A stretch of DNA of 64,000 nt from Anticarsia gemmatalis (Eukaryota; Arthropoda; Insecta; Lepidoptera; Erebidae): the NCBI RefSeq assembly GCF_050436995.1, contig NC_134760.1:11302001-11366000 (forward strand), in the 5' to 3' direction. Below are positions 44,736 through 55,615 of the stretch, one piece after another (within the stretch, counting starts at the first letter, position 1; each line of letters starts with the position of its first letter). The translations under genes and the position numbers were made by a program. The notes beneath the pieces are model-generated. The model had not been told where the DNA came from. It did no database searches and saw only the letters and a list, made by a program, of their open reading frames with translations.

Positions 44736-47264
44736 AAAACAATAAGACTTGCATTTCTAGATCGTTTCTTAGCTCTACTCCCACTTCTATACTTAACCTA
44801 ACTTCCAATAATCACAGTGTAATATTTCATACAACAACATACATACAAACATGGCGGGACATTATCCACATCTGCTTACGTCCGGGTGCCAAGCCACTTG
44901 GCGGAACCTACAGGCTAATGTTACCAAGTTTTATTTGTTGTGCTTGAACTTGGTAATGTTTCTATGATTCTGAAGTAGTGAAATTAATATAAAGAAGTTT
45001 GTTTTAAAATTCAGTCAGATTGGTAACGTTTCTGTGATTAATAGTTGAAGAAAAGTTTCAGGGTTTAATTCCCCGTTTTAAGATTCGGCTAGATTTTGAT
45101 ATTGATTTAAATTTTTGCTCCTTAATCTCATTTCCACCTCCTTCATCGTATACGTCATAAAATCCTGGATTCATATCGAATTTGCAACAAATAATATTTT
45201 ATTCAACAGTTACCTAACTCGGGATCCAAACACGAGACGTCGTTATCAGCAGTTGTATACACTACTGTTCATGAAGCTTCGGTTATTAGAATTAACCGTA
45301 AATAATATAACACAACATAAAGTCCAGAAAAACTCAAAATCACTTTAAATATTTCTACAATCTCACGCTTTTCATTAACATAATAAAAGTCTTAAACAAA
45401 ATCTCGCATCAAAATCTTTTACCGTTGTAAAATTTGTTTACCATCACGAAATGAAGATATAACATTTTACTATATAACACTTAACTTTTAAACCTCCTCA
45501 AACGCGCAGTGATCATTGGAGCTTGAAATTTTCCATCACCTAACATTGAAGATAGCTCTAAGGTGGCGTTAAATTTAGTTTCAAGCTATTTCTAAGATGA
45601 AAAGCACTGAAATAGGTCATTAGCTTCCAATATTGGTCTAAGACTATAGCGTTACGGTGTAATATCTTGGTGAACTATTTTTATCTTTAGATTTTGTCTG
45701 CGTTGAAATATTCTTTGAATAAAAAATAGCAAATTATAAGCATTCTTTTGTAAAATATCTGTCCATATCCAATTTTCGTATTTAGCGTAACTAAATAATT
45801 GTACTTATTAAAAGATTTGGATCATCAAACAATATTTTTATAGACTGTCTTTTATTTTATCTTTATAGATCCAAGTCTATATTGGTCTTATACTTACTGG
45901 TGTAAAAAAGTTATTGTCAAACAATTTTCCAGCCAGCAATAACTCTATTTGTTTTATTAAGATACTATTCGACAAAGTAGCGAAATAACTTGGCAACAAA
46001 TTGATTACATTTAAACCAAGTATTTTCTCAAAATCGGGATAAATGAAAGCTTTCGAAAGGATTAAAAGAGATACTGTCACCAGAAACAAACTAAATCGTG
46101 GACAACGCTTTCAGCTCTAATTCCTGAAACTGGGGACAACCTCGATAACAGCTGAAAAACAACCCTCCACCCCAACAATAGGTTTAACCGCACATGTAAC
46201 TACGAATATAAAAGTACAGGCCACCACTGGCACGTACCAAACGTAGTAAACACCGATAGTGTTACAACAATAAAATTGTTTTGCCTCAGTGTTGCCCACT
46301 CCCAAGCTCATTTTACGACTACCACCCGGAAATTGGGGGGGAATTTTGTCGTCATAACACAGCAACACTATTTTTATTATCCGAACACACTTTTATGACC
46401 GATTTGCTGATATTTGTGGGTGATTCCCGTCGTTCTGTTATGAAATACGCGACAAACTTAAGTTGTTATACGCAACAGATACTAAATCTTCATATTATTA
46501 TATTTACTACCGGATGTGTGTGTGTGAATAATGGGAGAACGTAAAAAAGACATATTTTTTTCTTGATTTGTTTTACTCCGCGTAAAAGTTTTAGGTGACT
46601 GTAAAAAGTTGGTTGAATAAAATGTGCGGCAATATTTTTTTGTTTGTCGTAAATAAATGGTAGTGAAAATGTTTTATAGCAACATATACGTAGCACTAAT
46701 TAATTATCTGAATCCGAGATTTTGAAACAATTGTAAGCTAAAGCCACTTTAAACACCAACAACACCTCAGTTCTACACCTCTAACTATACAATAAAACAA
46801 AACAAGAAACCATATTCAAACAAGATTAAAAACAAATACAATAGTACAGTACACATTGGTATTCACAGTTTAACCGTGAACTGGTAAACTTGGCACCGAA
46901 GTCCGGAACTGTTGGTGATGGCGGTACATCCGTGTGTTCGTCGCTCGATACGTTATATAAGTACTGCTTTCAAGAACTTGTTGTACTCTTAATTTATTTA
47001 ATATATATGTATAAATAACAATAAATAATTGATGATAATATATATTGTATTTGATTACTGTGTTTTCATGTTGCACGTTGTACGCTCTTAAAATGTAAGT
47101 ACAAATAAACATAAAATTTATTTCACAAATCTTGCATGTAAAACTTACACATGCTTGCCAGGTATACTAGAAAAGCGACAGAGGCATCGAGTAGCCACTG
47201 ACAACTTTATAAAAGAAAAGTCAATATTATAATAATGGCAAATGTATTTTTCTTTAAAACTGAA
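44736..47264. other. no feature recognised
   Basis: Several open frames of 70-87 codons occur on both strands between 45115 and 47112. They overlap one another, have AT-driven composition and show no motif or splice context. Confidence 0.4.
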
Positions 47265-47375
47265 ACTGCTAAACCGATTTCGAATAAAAAATGTAAGGTA
47301 ATACATTTATCCTAGGCTAGGACAAGGGCTACTTTTTTCTACAATAAATGAATCTAAACACGCGAAGTTCGCCTC
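47265..47375 (+). repeat. E-like repeat fragment
   Basis: GAAACTGCTAAACCGATTTC, GGACAAGGGCTACTTTTTTC and CACGCGAAGTTCGCCTC are diverged landmarks of the wider E/D-like class in which a 'CTGAACCGATTT' block precedes a 'GCGAAGTTCGC' end. Confidence 0.35.
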
Positions 47376-48049
47376 TAAGCTTGCATTACGTAAGAACTGT
47401 AAAATGCAAATGTATACATTTACCATAAGAACTTTACAGCTGCGGCTATAGCGTGCATTACCGTAAAAACACCATTACCCTTAGTACACCTGTAAAACGA
47501 ATTAATTGTTATGACGTCATTAAAATGTCGCACTTTGAATCAATTAGGAGTGCATTGTTTAGAATCTAGTATTCATAATTAAAATCTAGATTGAAATTAA
47601 ACGCAGATTAGTGGTTACTATAGATGCAGGTTGCCTCAAGTTCGATTATCGGGGAAATTTTTATTTGGAGTTTTGGATATTTTAATGATGATTAATTTAG
47701 ATTAACTAAGTTTGATTTTTAATTTAAATTAACTATCGTCGTTAAATTTTAGTAATAACTAAGTGTTAACTTGTATCATGGGTACATATACATAGTATAG
47801 GGTATATCACAATTAATTCTTCTATAAATGGGAATCGAACTCGCTGACCGCAGTACATTAATTTGTTTAACGAGAGATCATTACGTTTAAAGAATCATTA
47901 TTTAAACATCATAGTCCCAAATGGCAAGGCTTCACAATCATACATAACCATATAAAATGTATAAAATCGACAGTTCTTGTATATTTTATTGCAATTTCAT
48001 ACAAACATTTATTATCTGTGTATTAATCGTCGTCCTTGACATTAAGTGC

Positions 48050-48140
48050 GATCACATGATGGCGGGCGGAAGTGCTCGTCAGAAGAACAATGGCCGCACC
48101 GGAAGTCGGCCATTTCGTGGCATCAGAACACTAATGACAA
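48050..48140. other. short GC-rich segment with inverted words
   Basis: ATGATGGCGGGCGGAAGTGC and TGGCCGCACCGGAAGTCGGCCA (TGGCCG facing CGGCCA) stand out from AT-rich flanks. Two CGGAAGT words resemble ETS-type binding sites. No gene or repeat family assigned. Confidence 0.25.
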
Positions 48141-48519
48141 GCTCAATTTCAGCTAATAATCATTTTTATCTGATATTCGCTTGATTTGTTATGTTTGTGT
48201 TCAAATGGGGATATTTGAAGTGAGTTAACTAATGAGGTCTTGGTGTTAGACGAGGTCGTAAAGGTGAACGTCGAAATCGTAATTATTTATTACAAAATAA
48301 AGTCCCCTTACCGAATCTGTTTGCGATATATATACTTAAAGTCTACAACGTCGAAATCCGTTAGATTTAAATAATAGTTACAAAAAATATTGTATTAAAT
48401 CAGGCATTTATGATGAACTCTGAAGGTTCTTTAAGGTTCTACTGCAACCCAGCACTTTTAGCTATAACATGTACGAATGGCGAATGCACGATTCATAAGA
48501 AGTCTTAAATTCCATGTCC

Positions 48520-48660
48520 ATCTGCGTGTTTGTAGCTAATCTCCGAAACTGTTTGACCGATTTTGACAACACATTCTCTGGCAAATGACTGATCGTATAA
48601 GGAGGAACGCAGGCGATGATAATTACGCGAGAAACAACGCAAGAAGCTTATTTTATAATA
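48520..48660 (+). repeat. E-like repeat fragment leading into a D repeat
   Basis: CATCTGCGTGTTTGTAGCTA, CCGAAACTGTTTGACCGATT and GGCGATGATAATTACGCG resemble the widespread insect repeat class with a CTGACCGATTT block. Confidence 0.35.
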
Positions 48661-48840
48661 CACTAGCGGATTCGCGCAACTTCGCCTCCTTGGTCGTAGC
48701 ATGATGATATATAACCTATAACCTTCCTCGATAAATGATCTATCTAACAATGAAAGAATTTTTCAAATCGGACTAGTAGTTCCTGAGATTAGCGCGTTCA
48801 AACAAACAAACTCTTTAGCTTTATATTATTAGTATAGATA
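48661..48840 (+). repeat. D repeat with internal deletion
   Basis: CACTAGCGGATTCGCGCAAC, then GGTCGTAGCATGATGATATA (missing the AGAGAATGGG block), CCTTCCTCGATAAATGATCT, AGTAGTTCCTGAGATTAGCG and ATTATTAGTATAGAT. Confidence 0.8.
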
Positions 48841-50214
48841 GTATAGATTTCTGTTGTATATTCAATATGGTACTTTGAATAGTAAAAAACCACAAGGATA
48901 TAATGTTCTTGGTAATTTTCATCTCGTTCCTAGTTCAGTTGCCAAGTTTTTAGCTTGTCGTGAATATCAATACTCTTTTGTCTGAACAAAAAACAATATC
49001 CATGCTAATTTCGCGGGAATACCTATATTTTTGTTTGCAATCGTTTAATTATTAATGACTCTCTCTGAGTTGTGTTTCTTTTTGTGTAAAAACATCTTGT
49101 TTGTTGAATAGAATTTTGTTTTTTACTTATTATATAAACATAGCTAGTATAAGATGCTATTTTTTTTATTATTTGTATTTCCTTATACATTACTTATTTA
49201 CGTATTAAGCCTTTTTCCCATGTCGATAGGTTAGGTTAGGAGACCAAAGAACACCATTTACTAGAATAAAGAATGCAGCAAACTACTGGTTGGCATTACT
49301 ATTGGTTACGAGTGACTGGTAGCGACATTTTTGAAGATCATAGCTAATATGGTCTGCATATTTCTTTCTAGCGAGGATTTGCATATTTTTTATTTTAAGA
49401 GTAGAGTTTGAGTTCTTTTAAAAAAGTTACGTGTTTAAAAAAGCTATTCATCATTGTATGAAACTGGTCGTATACCTACAACTTACTCTAATGTCGAACA
49501 CTTCTGAAAGACCTCTGAAAAGAGCTCTGAAAAGAGCTCTTAAATATTCTTCAAGTCATCTTTTCAATTTCGACAACATAATTTCATCACATCAACCTAA
49601 AAAGTAAAAAGTCACAAAACAAATCAAAAACTTATCGTAATTTTATTCATGATTGTAGCTTTCTTTCCCAAGTAATTACGTATCGCGTTATCTGAAAGTT
49701 TTCAGGTAGATTAATAACCCATGCTCGGATAACTGACGAAGGTTTGACAAGGCTGACGGGCCAGAACGACCCCAATCGCTCCTTAAACCGTTAAAACAAA
49801 TTCTGTGTTATACTAAAAGCAATCGTATCGTAATAGTTGCAGAATCTTCTTAATCTATCCTGTATGGGTTGAATTGTTGCTTATTTAATTAAATAAATGG
49901 CTTGTTTCGGTCAAGCGGTGATGTATGTGGTAGAGGACAAAATCGTGTGTTTGAATATTATTATAATGTATAGGTACTGAAGTGCGATTGAAAATTAAAA
50001 TGACAATATCTTTCTCAGTCAGTAGACCATGTTCGATCAAACGTTGGGCAAACAAATAAGCCTCAATCATGTTTACGACCCATTTCATTAAGATAATATG
50101 TGTTCTAGTCGCGAGAGTTAAATATGTATTTTTTCAGTACTGGTAAATGAGAAATCTAACGTTTTTTCTTATAAAAAGCAAAGATTGAATATTAACCATG
50201 TGTCTCGTTACTTT
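48841..50214. other. no feature recognised
   Basis: A direct repeat of CTCTGAAAAGAG words near 49512-49545 is the only local structure. Nothing else supportable. Confidence 0.4.
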
Positions 50215-50335
50215 TGCGGACATTAAGAACAACTGGACCCCTAATTCCAAACTATTTGTGGATCACACAAATAGTTGTGGTACTGGGCGTATTCATAGTG
50301 GTACACTGTAGGCGTTACGTTGACCATCAGCCCAC
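50215..50335 (-). repeat. diverged tRNA-SINE body fragment
   Basis: ACTATTTGTGGATCACACAA and ATAGTTGTGG match the palindromic ATTATTTGTG..CACAAAT body block of the SINE at 24350. The head region near 50310-50335 is badly decayed. Confidence 0.4.
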
Positions 50336-50448
50336 ACTTGCCCAAAGCGGATATTTTCACTGATATACAAGAAATCAGCTGTCACCCGCGGCTCTACCCG
50401 CTTTCCATAATTTGTACCTTAGTTATTTATTTTTGAAAAATATAGCCT

Positions 50449-50570
50449 ACTAGCTGACCCGCGCAACTTCGCTTGCGTCCAATAAGAGAGAATGGGTGGA
50501 ATTTTTCCCCGTTTTTGTAACATTAATTACTGGTACTCTGCTCCTTTTGGTCGTAGCGTGATGATATAAA
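50449..50570 (+). repeat. D repeat, 5' half
   Basis: CTACTAGCTGACCCGCGCAA ... AGAGAGAATGGGTGGAATTT ... TTAATTACTGGTACTCTGCT ... GGTCGTAGCGTGATGATAT. An inverted copy of the same segment follows at 50727-50854. Confidence 0.85.
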
Positions 50571-50602
50571 ATATGCTTTTTTTTCACGAAAAATATTCTC
50601 AA

Positions 50603-50738
50603 AATCCATACTAATATTATAAATGCGAAAGTAACTCTGTCTGTCTGCTACTCAATCACGCCTAAACTACTGAACCAATTTGCATGAAATTTGGTATGGA
50701 GATATTTTGATACCCGACAAAGGACATAGGCTATATAT
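50603..50738 (+). repeat. E repeat, partial
   Basis: ATACTAATATTATAAATGCG, AAAGTAACTCTGTCTGTCTG, CTACTCAATCACGCC, ACTGAACCAATTTGCATG, AAATTTGGTATGGAG and GACAAAGGACATAGGC. It sits between the two inverted D copies. Confidence 0.85.
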
Positions 50739-50854
50739 CATCACGCTACGACCAAAAGGAGCAGAGTACCAGTAATTAATGTTACAAAAACGGGGAAAAA
50801 TGTCACCCATTCTCTCTTATTCGACGCAAGCGAAGTTGCGCGGGTCAGCTAGTT
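50727..50854 (-). repeat. D repeat, 5' half, inverted partner
   Basis: ATATATCATCACGCTACGAC, GAGCAGAGTACCAGTAATTA, CGGGGAAAAATGTCACCCAT and AAGTTGCGCGGGTCAGCTAG are the reverse complement of 50449-50570. Both copies share the unusual ACTGGTACTCTGCT spelling, so they are closely related to each other. Confidence 0.85.
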
Positions 50855-50867
50855 ATTTATATCTCAC

Positions 50868-51462
50868 TAGCTGACCCGCGCAACTTCGCTTGCGTCAAAT
50901 AAGAGAGAATATATATATATATATTAGCTTAGCCTTTGTTCCAAACTATGTCGGAGTCGGCTTCCAGTCTCACCGGATGCAGCTGGATACCAGTGTTTTA
51001 CATGGAGTGACTGCCTATCTGACCTCCACAACCCATTTACTTGGGTATTAACACGATACCCTTCGGTAAGACTGATGGTTGTCAGACTTTCAAGGTTCTG
51101 ACTACTGTTAACGACTGTCAAAGATCTACGAAAATGACAGCCGGGACCCACAATTTAACGTGCCTTCCGAAACACGGAGGAACTCGATATGTATAAGATG
51201 GTCACCCATCCACGGAACAACCTCGGCAAGCGCAGCTTAACCTCAGAGATCGATCCGTGCGGCTGTTGTCAACTAAGCCACGAACTCCTCTCTCTCCAAT
51301 AAGAGAGAATGTGAGAGAATTTTGTGACATTAATTACTGGTACTCTGCTGACCCGTGCACCTCCACTCGCGTGAATGATTTTTTTTTTACTAATACAAAG
51401 CTTAATTATTATTCCTTAACAACAAAATATGCTTTTTTTCACGAAAAATATTCTCAAAATTA
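50868..51462 (+). repeat. D-type repeat interrupted by a SINE
   Basis: CACTAGCTGACCCGCGCAAC ... AATAAGAGAGAAT (to 50910) resumes at 51298 with the same 13 bp, then ATTACTGGTACTCTGCT and TATGCTTTTTTTCACGAA, AAATATTCTCAAAAT. The last block is also present at 50569-50604, after the first D copy of this cluster. Confidence 0.8.
50898..51310 (-). mobile_element. 5S-headed SINE, type 2, with perfect 13-bp target duplication
   Basis: Target duplication AATAAGAGAGAAT at 50898-50910 and 51298-51310; body 50911-51297 (387 bp). On the minus strand: TCTGAGGTTAAGCTGCGC (A-box position), GTGGATGGGTGACCATC (C-box position), TCCTCCGTGTTTCGGAAGGC, GTGGGTCCCGGCTGTCATTT, TTTGACAGTCGTTAACAGTA, AAATGGGTTGTGGAGGTCAG and CATCCGGTGAGACTGGAAGC, ending in a (TA)n tail. 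The 75-codon minus frame at 50924-51151 is inside it. This is a clear target-primed insertion. Confidence 0.92.
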
Positions 51463-51475
51463 TTTATATCTCTTA

Positions 51476-51713
51476 TAACTCGCGCTAAAGCATATCCGCC
51501 ATTAAAACTGTTGCCATGACAACGGAATTTTGTTAATTCAATGTCATTATAATATTGATAATTCGCGACTTTGGTGGCGAAACCTGAATTTTCCCGGGAA
51601 ATGCGTGATTTTCCCGGGGTAAAAAGTAGCCTATGTCCTTTCTCGGGTATCAAACTATCTCCATACCAAATTTCATGCAAATTGGTTCGGTAGTTTGGGC
51701 GTGATTGAGTAGC

Positions 51714-51744
<31 letters not shown>

Positions 51745-51779
51745 GTTACTTTCGCATTTATAATATTAGTATGGATGGA
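51476..51779 (-). repeat. E repeat, reverse, with a short (CAGA)n run
   Basis: Begins (plus-strand view) CATATCCGCCATTAAAACTG, then TGCCATGACAACGGAATTTT, ATTTTCCCGGGAAATGCGTG, GTAGCCTATGTCCTTTCTCG, ATTTCATGCAAATTGGTTCG, about 8 CAGA units (51713-51745), and ends TTATAATATTAGTATGGATG. The 142-codon minus frame at 51402-51830, with its CLSVCLSV run, is a translation of this repeat and not a gene. Confidence 0.9.
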
Positions 51780-52024
51780 TAGTATAACGAAGTCGCGATA
51801 AGGCATATCCGCCATTAAAACAGTTGCCATGACAACGGAATTTTGTTAATTCAATGTCATTATAATTTTGACTATTCGCGACTTCGTACGCCACCTGAAT
51901 TTCCCCGGGAAATGCGTAATTTTCCCGGGGTAAAAAGTAGCCTATGTCCTTTCTCGGGAATCAAAATATCTACATACCAAATTTCATGCAAATTGGTTCA
52001 GTAGTTTAGGCGTGATTGAGTAGC

Positions 52025-52111
<87 letters not shown>

Positions 52112-52145
52112 GTTACTTTCGCATTTATAATATTAGTATGGATGG
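51780..52145 (-). repeat. E repeat, reverse, tandem second copy with expanded (CAGA)n
   Basis: Same order of blocks as the copy immediately to its left, in the same orientation. The CAGA run is much longer here (52024-52111, about 22 units), which accounts for most of the ~60-bp length difference. Frames of CLSV or RQTD repeats on either strand come from the microsatellite. Confidence 0.9.
52024..52111 (+). repeat. (CAGA)n tetranucleotide microsatellite, about 22 units
   Basis: Uninterrupted CAGA units inside the second tandem E repeat. The left copy has only about 8. Confidence 0.95.
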
Positions 52146-52782
52146 CCTTTTCCAACTTAAGAACTGTATTTTCTTCCAAATCGGTGAAGTTGTTTTTATC
52201 TGAATGAAGAAATAAACACACACATTTATAACATTGATTAGAATAAAGATTTTTCAAGTCACTCTTAAAAAATATTTAGCCTAAACAATTATGTACTGCA
52301 GCCTGTATGTGTACGCTTGCGTATAATTAGGTAGTGAACTAATTCTGTGCAATCCTCACATTTACAACTCTATTGAAACTGGTAACATTGACTGAACTAT
52401 CTCGCAATTACTACGAATATGTACTTGCGAGATTATGTGCGTGTGTGCCTCACGGGAGTTTAGTATGTTATACAGGTCGTTCATTCATAACTAAAATTAT
52501 ATACAGGGTGAATTTAAAGCTACAGGAATTATCATATTACAGGCATGTCTAACGTCTAGTTACAAGCGTTAACCGCTATCCAGTGGCGAAAATCGCAGGG
52601 TTACGCGGTATTCCTACTGTTAACACCTAAACAAATTCTTGTCTAGACGGTATCGCGTATCGTAGTATTAACTGTTTCCGTTCTAGTCATGGAACTTTCT
52701 GATACTATCTGATTCAAACGTCCCGCTGCCGAAAGGTTAGACATTTCGGTCTATTCGGCTTTGAAGTAATTAATTAGCCCGT
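52146..52782. other. no feature recognised
   Basis: Nothing supportable. Confidence 0.4.
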
Positions 52783-52941
52783 CGCGCGATTATCTACTGT
52801 CGCCACTGTGGAGAGTCAGGAGTTTGATAGTTAAAATGTACTTAAAATTAGTACCCGCGACACTCATCAGGGGCGCTGATTCGTTTGAACACAAAATTTG
52901 TCGATACCTAGTCGGTTGACGATAGCTAGATAATCGCTACC
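52783..52941 (-). repeat. A-family MITE, diverged
   Basis: GTCGCGCGATTATCTACTGT, AGTTTGATAGTTAAAATG, CATCAGGGGCGCTGATTCGT, AAAATTTGTCGATACCTAGT and CGGTTGACGATAGC in order. The ends are trimmed. Confidence 0.65.
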
Positions 52942-54274
52942 GCGCGTAATCATAATGCATATTATTTACTTTGATTTACTGTACGTATCATTGGCCAAAC
53001 AAGTTGAACATGAGTGATTGCGTTAATATTACTTCTTGCACTTAATATTTACAATAGCGTAAACGATAAATCGTCGTTGTAATGTTTTTACGATCGAAGA
53101 TTATTTATGTTGGTGGTAACTACATATTTTAAATTTGTATTACAAACAACGCTTTACAGAATTATTACTTTTCATACTTTTATAACGGAGTATGCCTATT
53201 GCACCCGATAGTATAGGTAGCGGTGTATGAAATGGACCTACGATTCGCCGATTACAAGGATAGCAATTCGCAAGCCTGTTGACATATATCAGGCATCTTA
53301 ACTATAACATACTTACTTATCAAACTCCAACCTTCTATTGAGAAATTCTAATACAAAATTAGAAAAGCTAACATAGCATTATGTCAACCTGAGAATTGTA
53401 CCTAGGACCTCGTGATTAGCGGTGTACCAACTAGTCCACAAATACCTCCATACTTTTATCGTCGAGTATCTTCGTACAAAACTATACTTATGAGTTATTT
53501 TCATCTGTTTATATTCAACCTGTATAATAATATGTAGATAGACCATAGGTTATGGGGTCCTGTAGTTTCTGCTCTCATGGGAAATGAAGCGAGTTAATCA
53601 AATATGTACCTTTATTATTAACTATTGTAACTATTATTCTACGTATTGAATGCAATATGTAGTAGCTAAGGCTTGCTACACACATATTTGGTTCGGTATT
53701 AATCAACCTAGCTAGGCGGCACAACCGTATATATCATATGTAAATGAATGTTTGGGAAAAATGCCACTTGACGTCTTGGGGCTTGAATGTATACATGTAC
53801 AATATATGTAAAAATGTATATACCAAATTGTGACGATCGGAGCCAAAGGCACTACCCGATCGGCACAAGCTGAACAAGTGCAGTTATTGCTTGGAGTCAG
53901 TTCTGTTGTTCGATAGAACATGCCGACTAGAATATCGTCCTATAATTTCAATCACCACGTAAGTCATTTTTAGCAACTTTTCAGGAGAGACAAATTTCAA
54001 TTTCGTCTTTCGATTCTCTGCCAATGACATTAAAATGTCAAAACAATATTTACGTGGTGATAGAACTTAAACGCCGATATGTTATGTAGCTATCCTGTTT
54101 CATAGAAATGCTTGTTATGAGCACGTGAATTCAGTTGTAAATGGAGCTATTTTAGGACAAATTATTCAGTAATTCTATACATTAAATTACTCGTAATGTT
54201 TCAGTTTGTTGGTTTAATAATAATAAACTAATGATGTGGTAATTTTCCTATGAGAAGGGATGAGCAACGCGATT
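52942..54274. other. mostly featureless; possible tRNA-SINE head at 53385-53450
   Basis: GAGAATTGTACCTAGGACCT, CGTGATTAGCGGTGTACC near 53390-53430 resembles a reversed B-box/A-box pair of a decayed SINE. ATTTTCAATCACCACGTAAG / TTTACGTGGTGATAGAAC at about 53950 and 54050 form a loose inverted pair of ~15 bp. Nothing else supportable. Confidence 0.3.
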
Positions 54275-54515
54275 CTCCCATAGCGCTCACCAATCAGTAA
54301 ACGATCTGTGGGTTAAGCAAACCTTGGTGCGATCATTCGATAGATGGGTGACCGCATAGCGGTATTTGAACTGGGCGTCTCCGTGCTTCGGAGAGCACGT
54401 AAAAAGTCGGTCCCGGTTGTTGTCAATTAAGATAACAGTCGTTAAGCCACGTCAAAGGCCTTCGGGCGGCTTGAACAACTTTGACACTAGGTTGACCACT
54501 AACCAAACGACGAAC
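54275..54515 (+). repeat. 5S-headed SINE (type 1), near full length
   Basis: TAGCGCTCACCAATCAGTAA, TGTGGGTTAAGCAAACC (A-box position), GATGGGTGACCGCATAG (C-box position), GTCTCCGTGCTTCGGAGAGC, GGTCCCGGTTGTTGTCAATT, GGCCTTCGGGCGGCTTGAAC and TTGACCACTAACCAAACGAC, with an ACAAACAAAC tail. One extra A follows AAGCAA, making the box offset 32 nt here. The 73-codon frame from 54366 begins inside it. Confidence 0.92.
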
Positions 54516-54902
54516 AAACAAACATTAGAGCTTCAGGCTGATTTCTTTGTTATATTTCTTGTTAAATATTTATTGAGTTGTAGTTGATAGGCTTCTGTAT
54601 GTTAATAAGCTTTTTGTTTTGTTCAGAGAAATGTAAAAATCTGAAATCTTAAAAATGTCCGATTGTTGTTAGGCAAGAATATTCAATTTCTAATGAATTA
54701 ATTATCATTGTTGTAATATTCTTTATTGATGGTACAATGAAATAAATAAATATCATTGGAAAAATTGTAACGTAACTTGTTTTTACATAAGAGTGTCAGA
54801 AAGGCGTTTTAAAGCAAAAACCGATTCTGACAAGGATGACTGAAGACACTCAATTTTCGCGAAAATTGTATTGTATAGATAAGAAAAACGATATTATTTC
54901 AT

Positions 54903-55056
54903 ATTAACAACCGACAACCGACTAGTTATCGAGAATTTTTGTATGAAAATCTGATCAGCGCCTCTAACGGGCGTCGTAAGAACTATTTTGGCAGTACATT
55001 TTCATTGTCAAACTTTCAGTACTATACAGTACCGACTGTAGAGAATCGAGTTACTG
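54903..55056 (+). repeat. A-family MITE, cluster member 1
   Basis: ACAACCGACAACCGACTAGT, GATCAGCGCCTCTAACGGGC, GGCAGTACATTTTCATTG and TGTAGAGAATCGAGTTACTG. The right end carries TCGAGTTAC, a left-type ending. Confidence 0.85.
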
Positions 55057-55151
55057 ATCAGCACCTCTAGCAGGCGTCGTAGGAACTATTTTGGCAGTAT
55101 ATTTTAATTGTCAAACTTTCGACAGTATCGGCTGGAGAGAAATGCGCTACG
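55055..55151 (+). repeat. A-family MITE, cluster member 2, left half missing
   Basis: Starts directly at the core TGATCAGCACCTCTAGCAGG and continues AACTATTTTGGCAGTATATT, CGACAGTATCGGCTGGAGAG, AAATGCGCTACG. It begins where the previous copy ends. Confidence 0.85.
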
Positions 55152-55336
55152 GTACCCCGATTCTCTACCACTATCGACTACCGACAACCGGCTAGCTATC
55201 GCATTTTGACATTTAGAATGTACTGCCAAAAAAGTTTCTACGACGCCCGTCAGAGGCGCTGAACAGATTTTCATACAACATTTCTCGATTACAGGTCGGT
55301 TGTCAGTAGTCGATAGTATTAGAGAATCGAGCTACA
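55152..55336. repeat. A-family MITE, cluster member 3, left-end sequence at both ends
   Basis: CCCCGATTCTCTACCACTAT ... GACAACCGGCTAGCTATCGC joins a reversed core (CGACGCCCGTCAGAGGCGCT ... TTTTCATACAACATTTCTCG) and ends GGTCGGTTGTCAGTAGTCGA ... AGAGAATCGAGCTAC. Both ends are of left type, as at 28888-29076. The 88-codon minus frame at 55303-55569 runs out of this repeat and is not a gene. Confidence 0.85.
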
Positions 55337-55418
55337 GGTCCTCTAGCGGGCATCGTAAGAACTATTTTGGCACTCATTGTCAAACCTTCGATATCGACTG
55401 TAGAGAAGCGCGCTACAG
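55337..55418 (+). repeat. A-family MITE, cluster member 4, truncated
   Basis: GGTCCTCTAGCGGGCATCGT, AACTATTTTGGCACTCATTG, and TGTAGAGAAGCGCGCTACAG. The left half is missing and it abuts member 3. Confidence 0.8.
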
Positions 55419-55439
55419 ATAGGCATTGTTTTCTATCAC

Positions 55440-55615
55440 AAACATGATATCGTTCAAAGCGAGAATGGCCGAGTGTATCCGAGTGGTAGCGAGTGGTGGC
55501 GACGTGCCAGCCGCTCGGAGTGAGGCCAATGCCAAGCCAATGCCACGAGCTATACCTCAGAGATGCCACTGCGTTGTTCTGCCATTCTTGAGGGTCTGGC
55601 GCCAGGTGTAAGAGA
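55440..55615. other. GC-rich segment of unknown nature
   Basis: GAGTGGTAGCGAGTGGTGGC, GCCAGCCGCTCGGAGTGAGG and CAATGCCAAGCCAATGCCAC stand out from AT-rich flanks. Both strands are open for 60-88 codons, but composition alone explains this. It shares a repetitive GGC-rich style with 1795-1885, so it may be a repeat. Confidence 0.3.

Noticed and set aside
51402..51830. 142-codon minus-strand open frame, the longest in the window
   Set aside because: It translates the E repeat and its CAGA microsatellite (CLSVCLSV runs). The same frame style recurs in the tandem copy next to it.
52006..52257. 83-codon minus frame and the opposing RQTD-repeat plus frame
   Set aside because: Both are readings of the (CAGA)n array, with no unique protein content.
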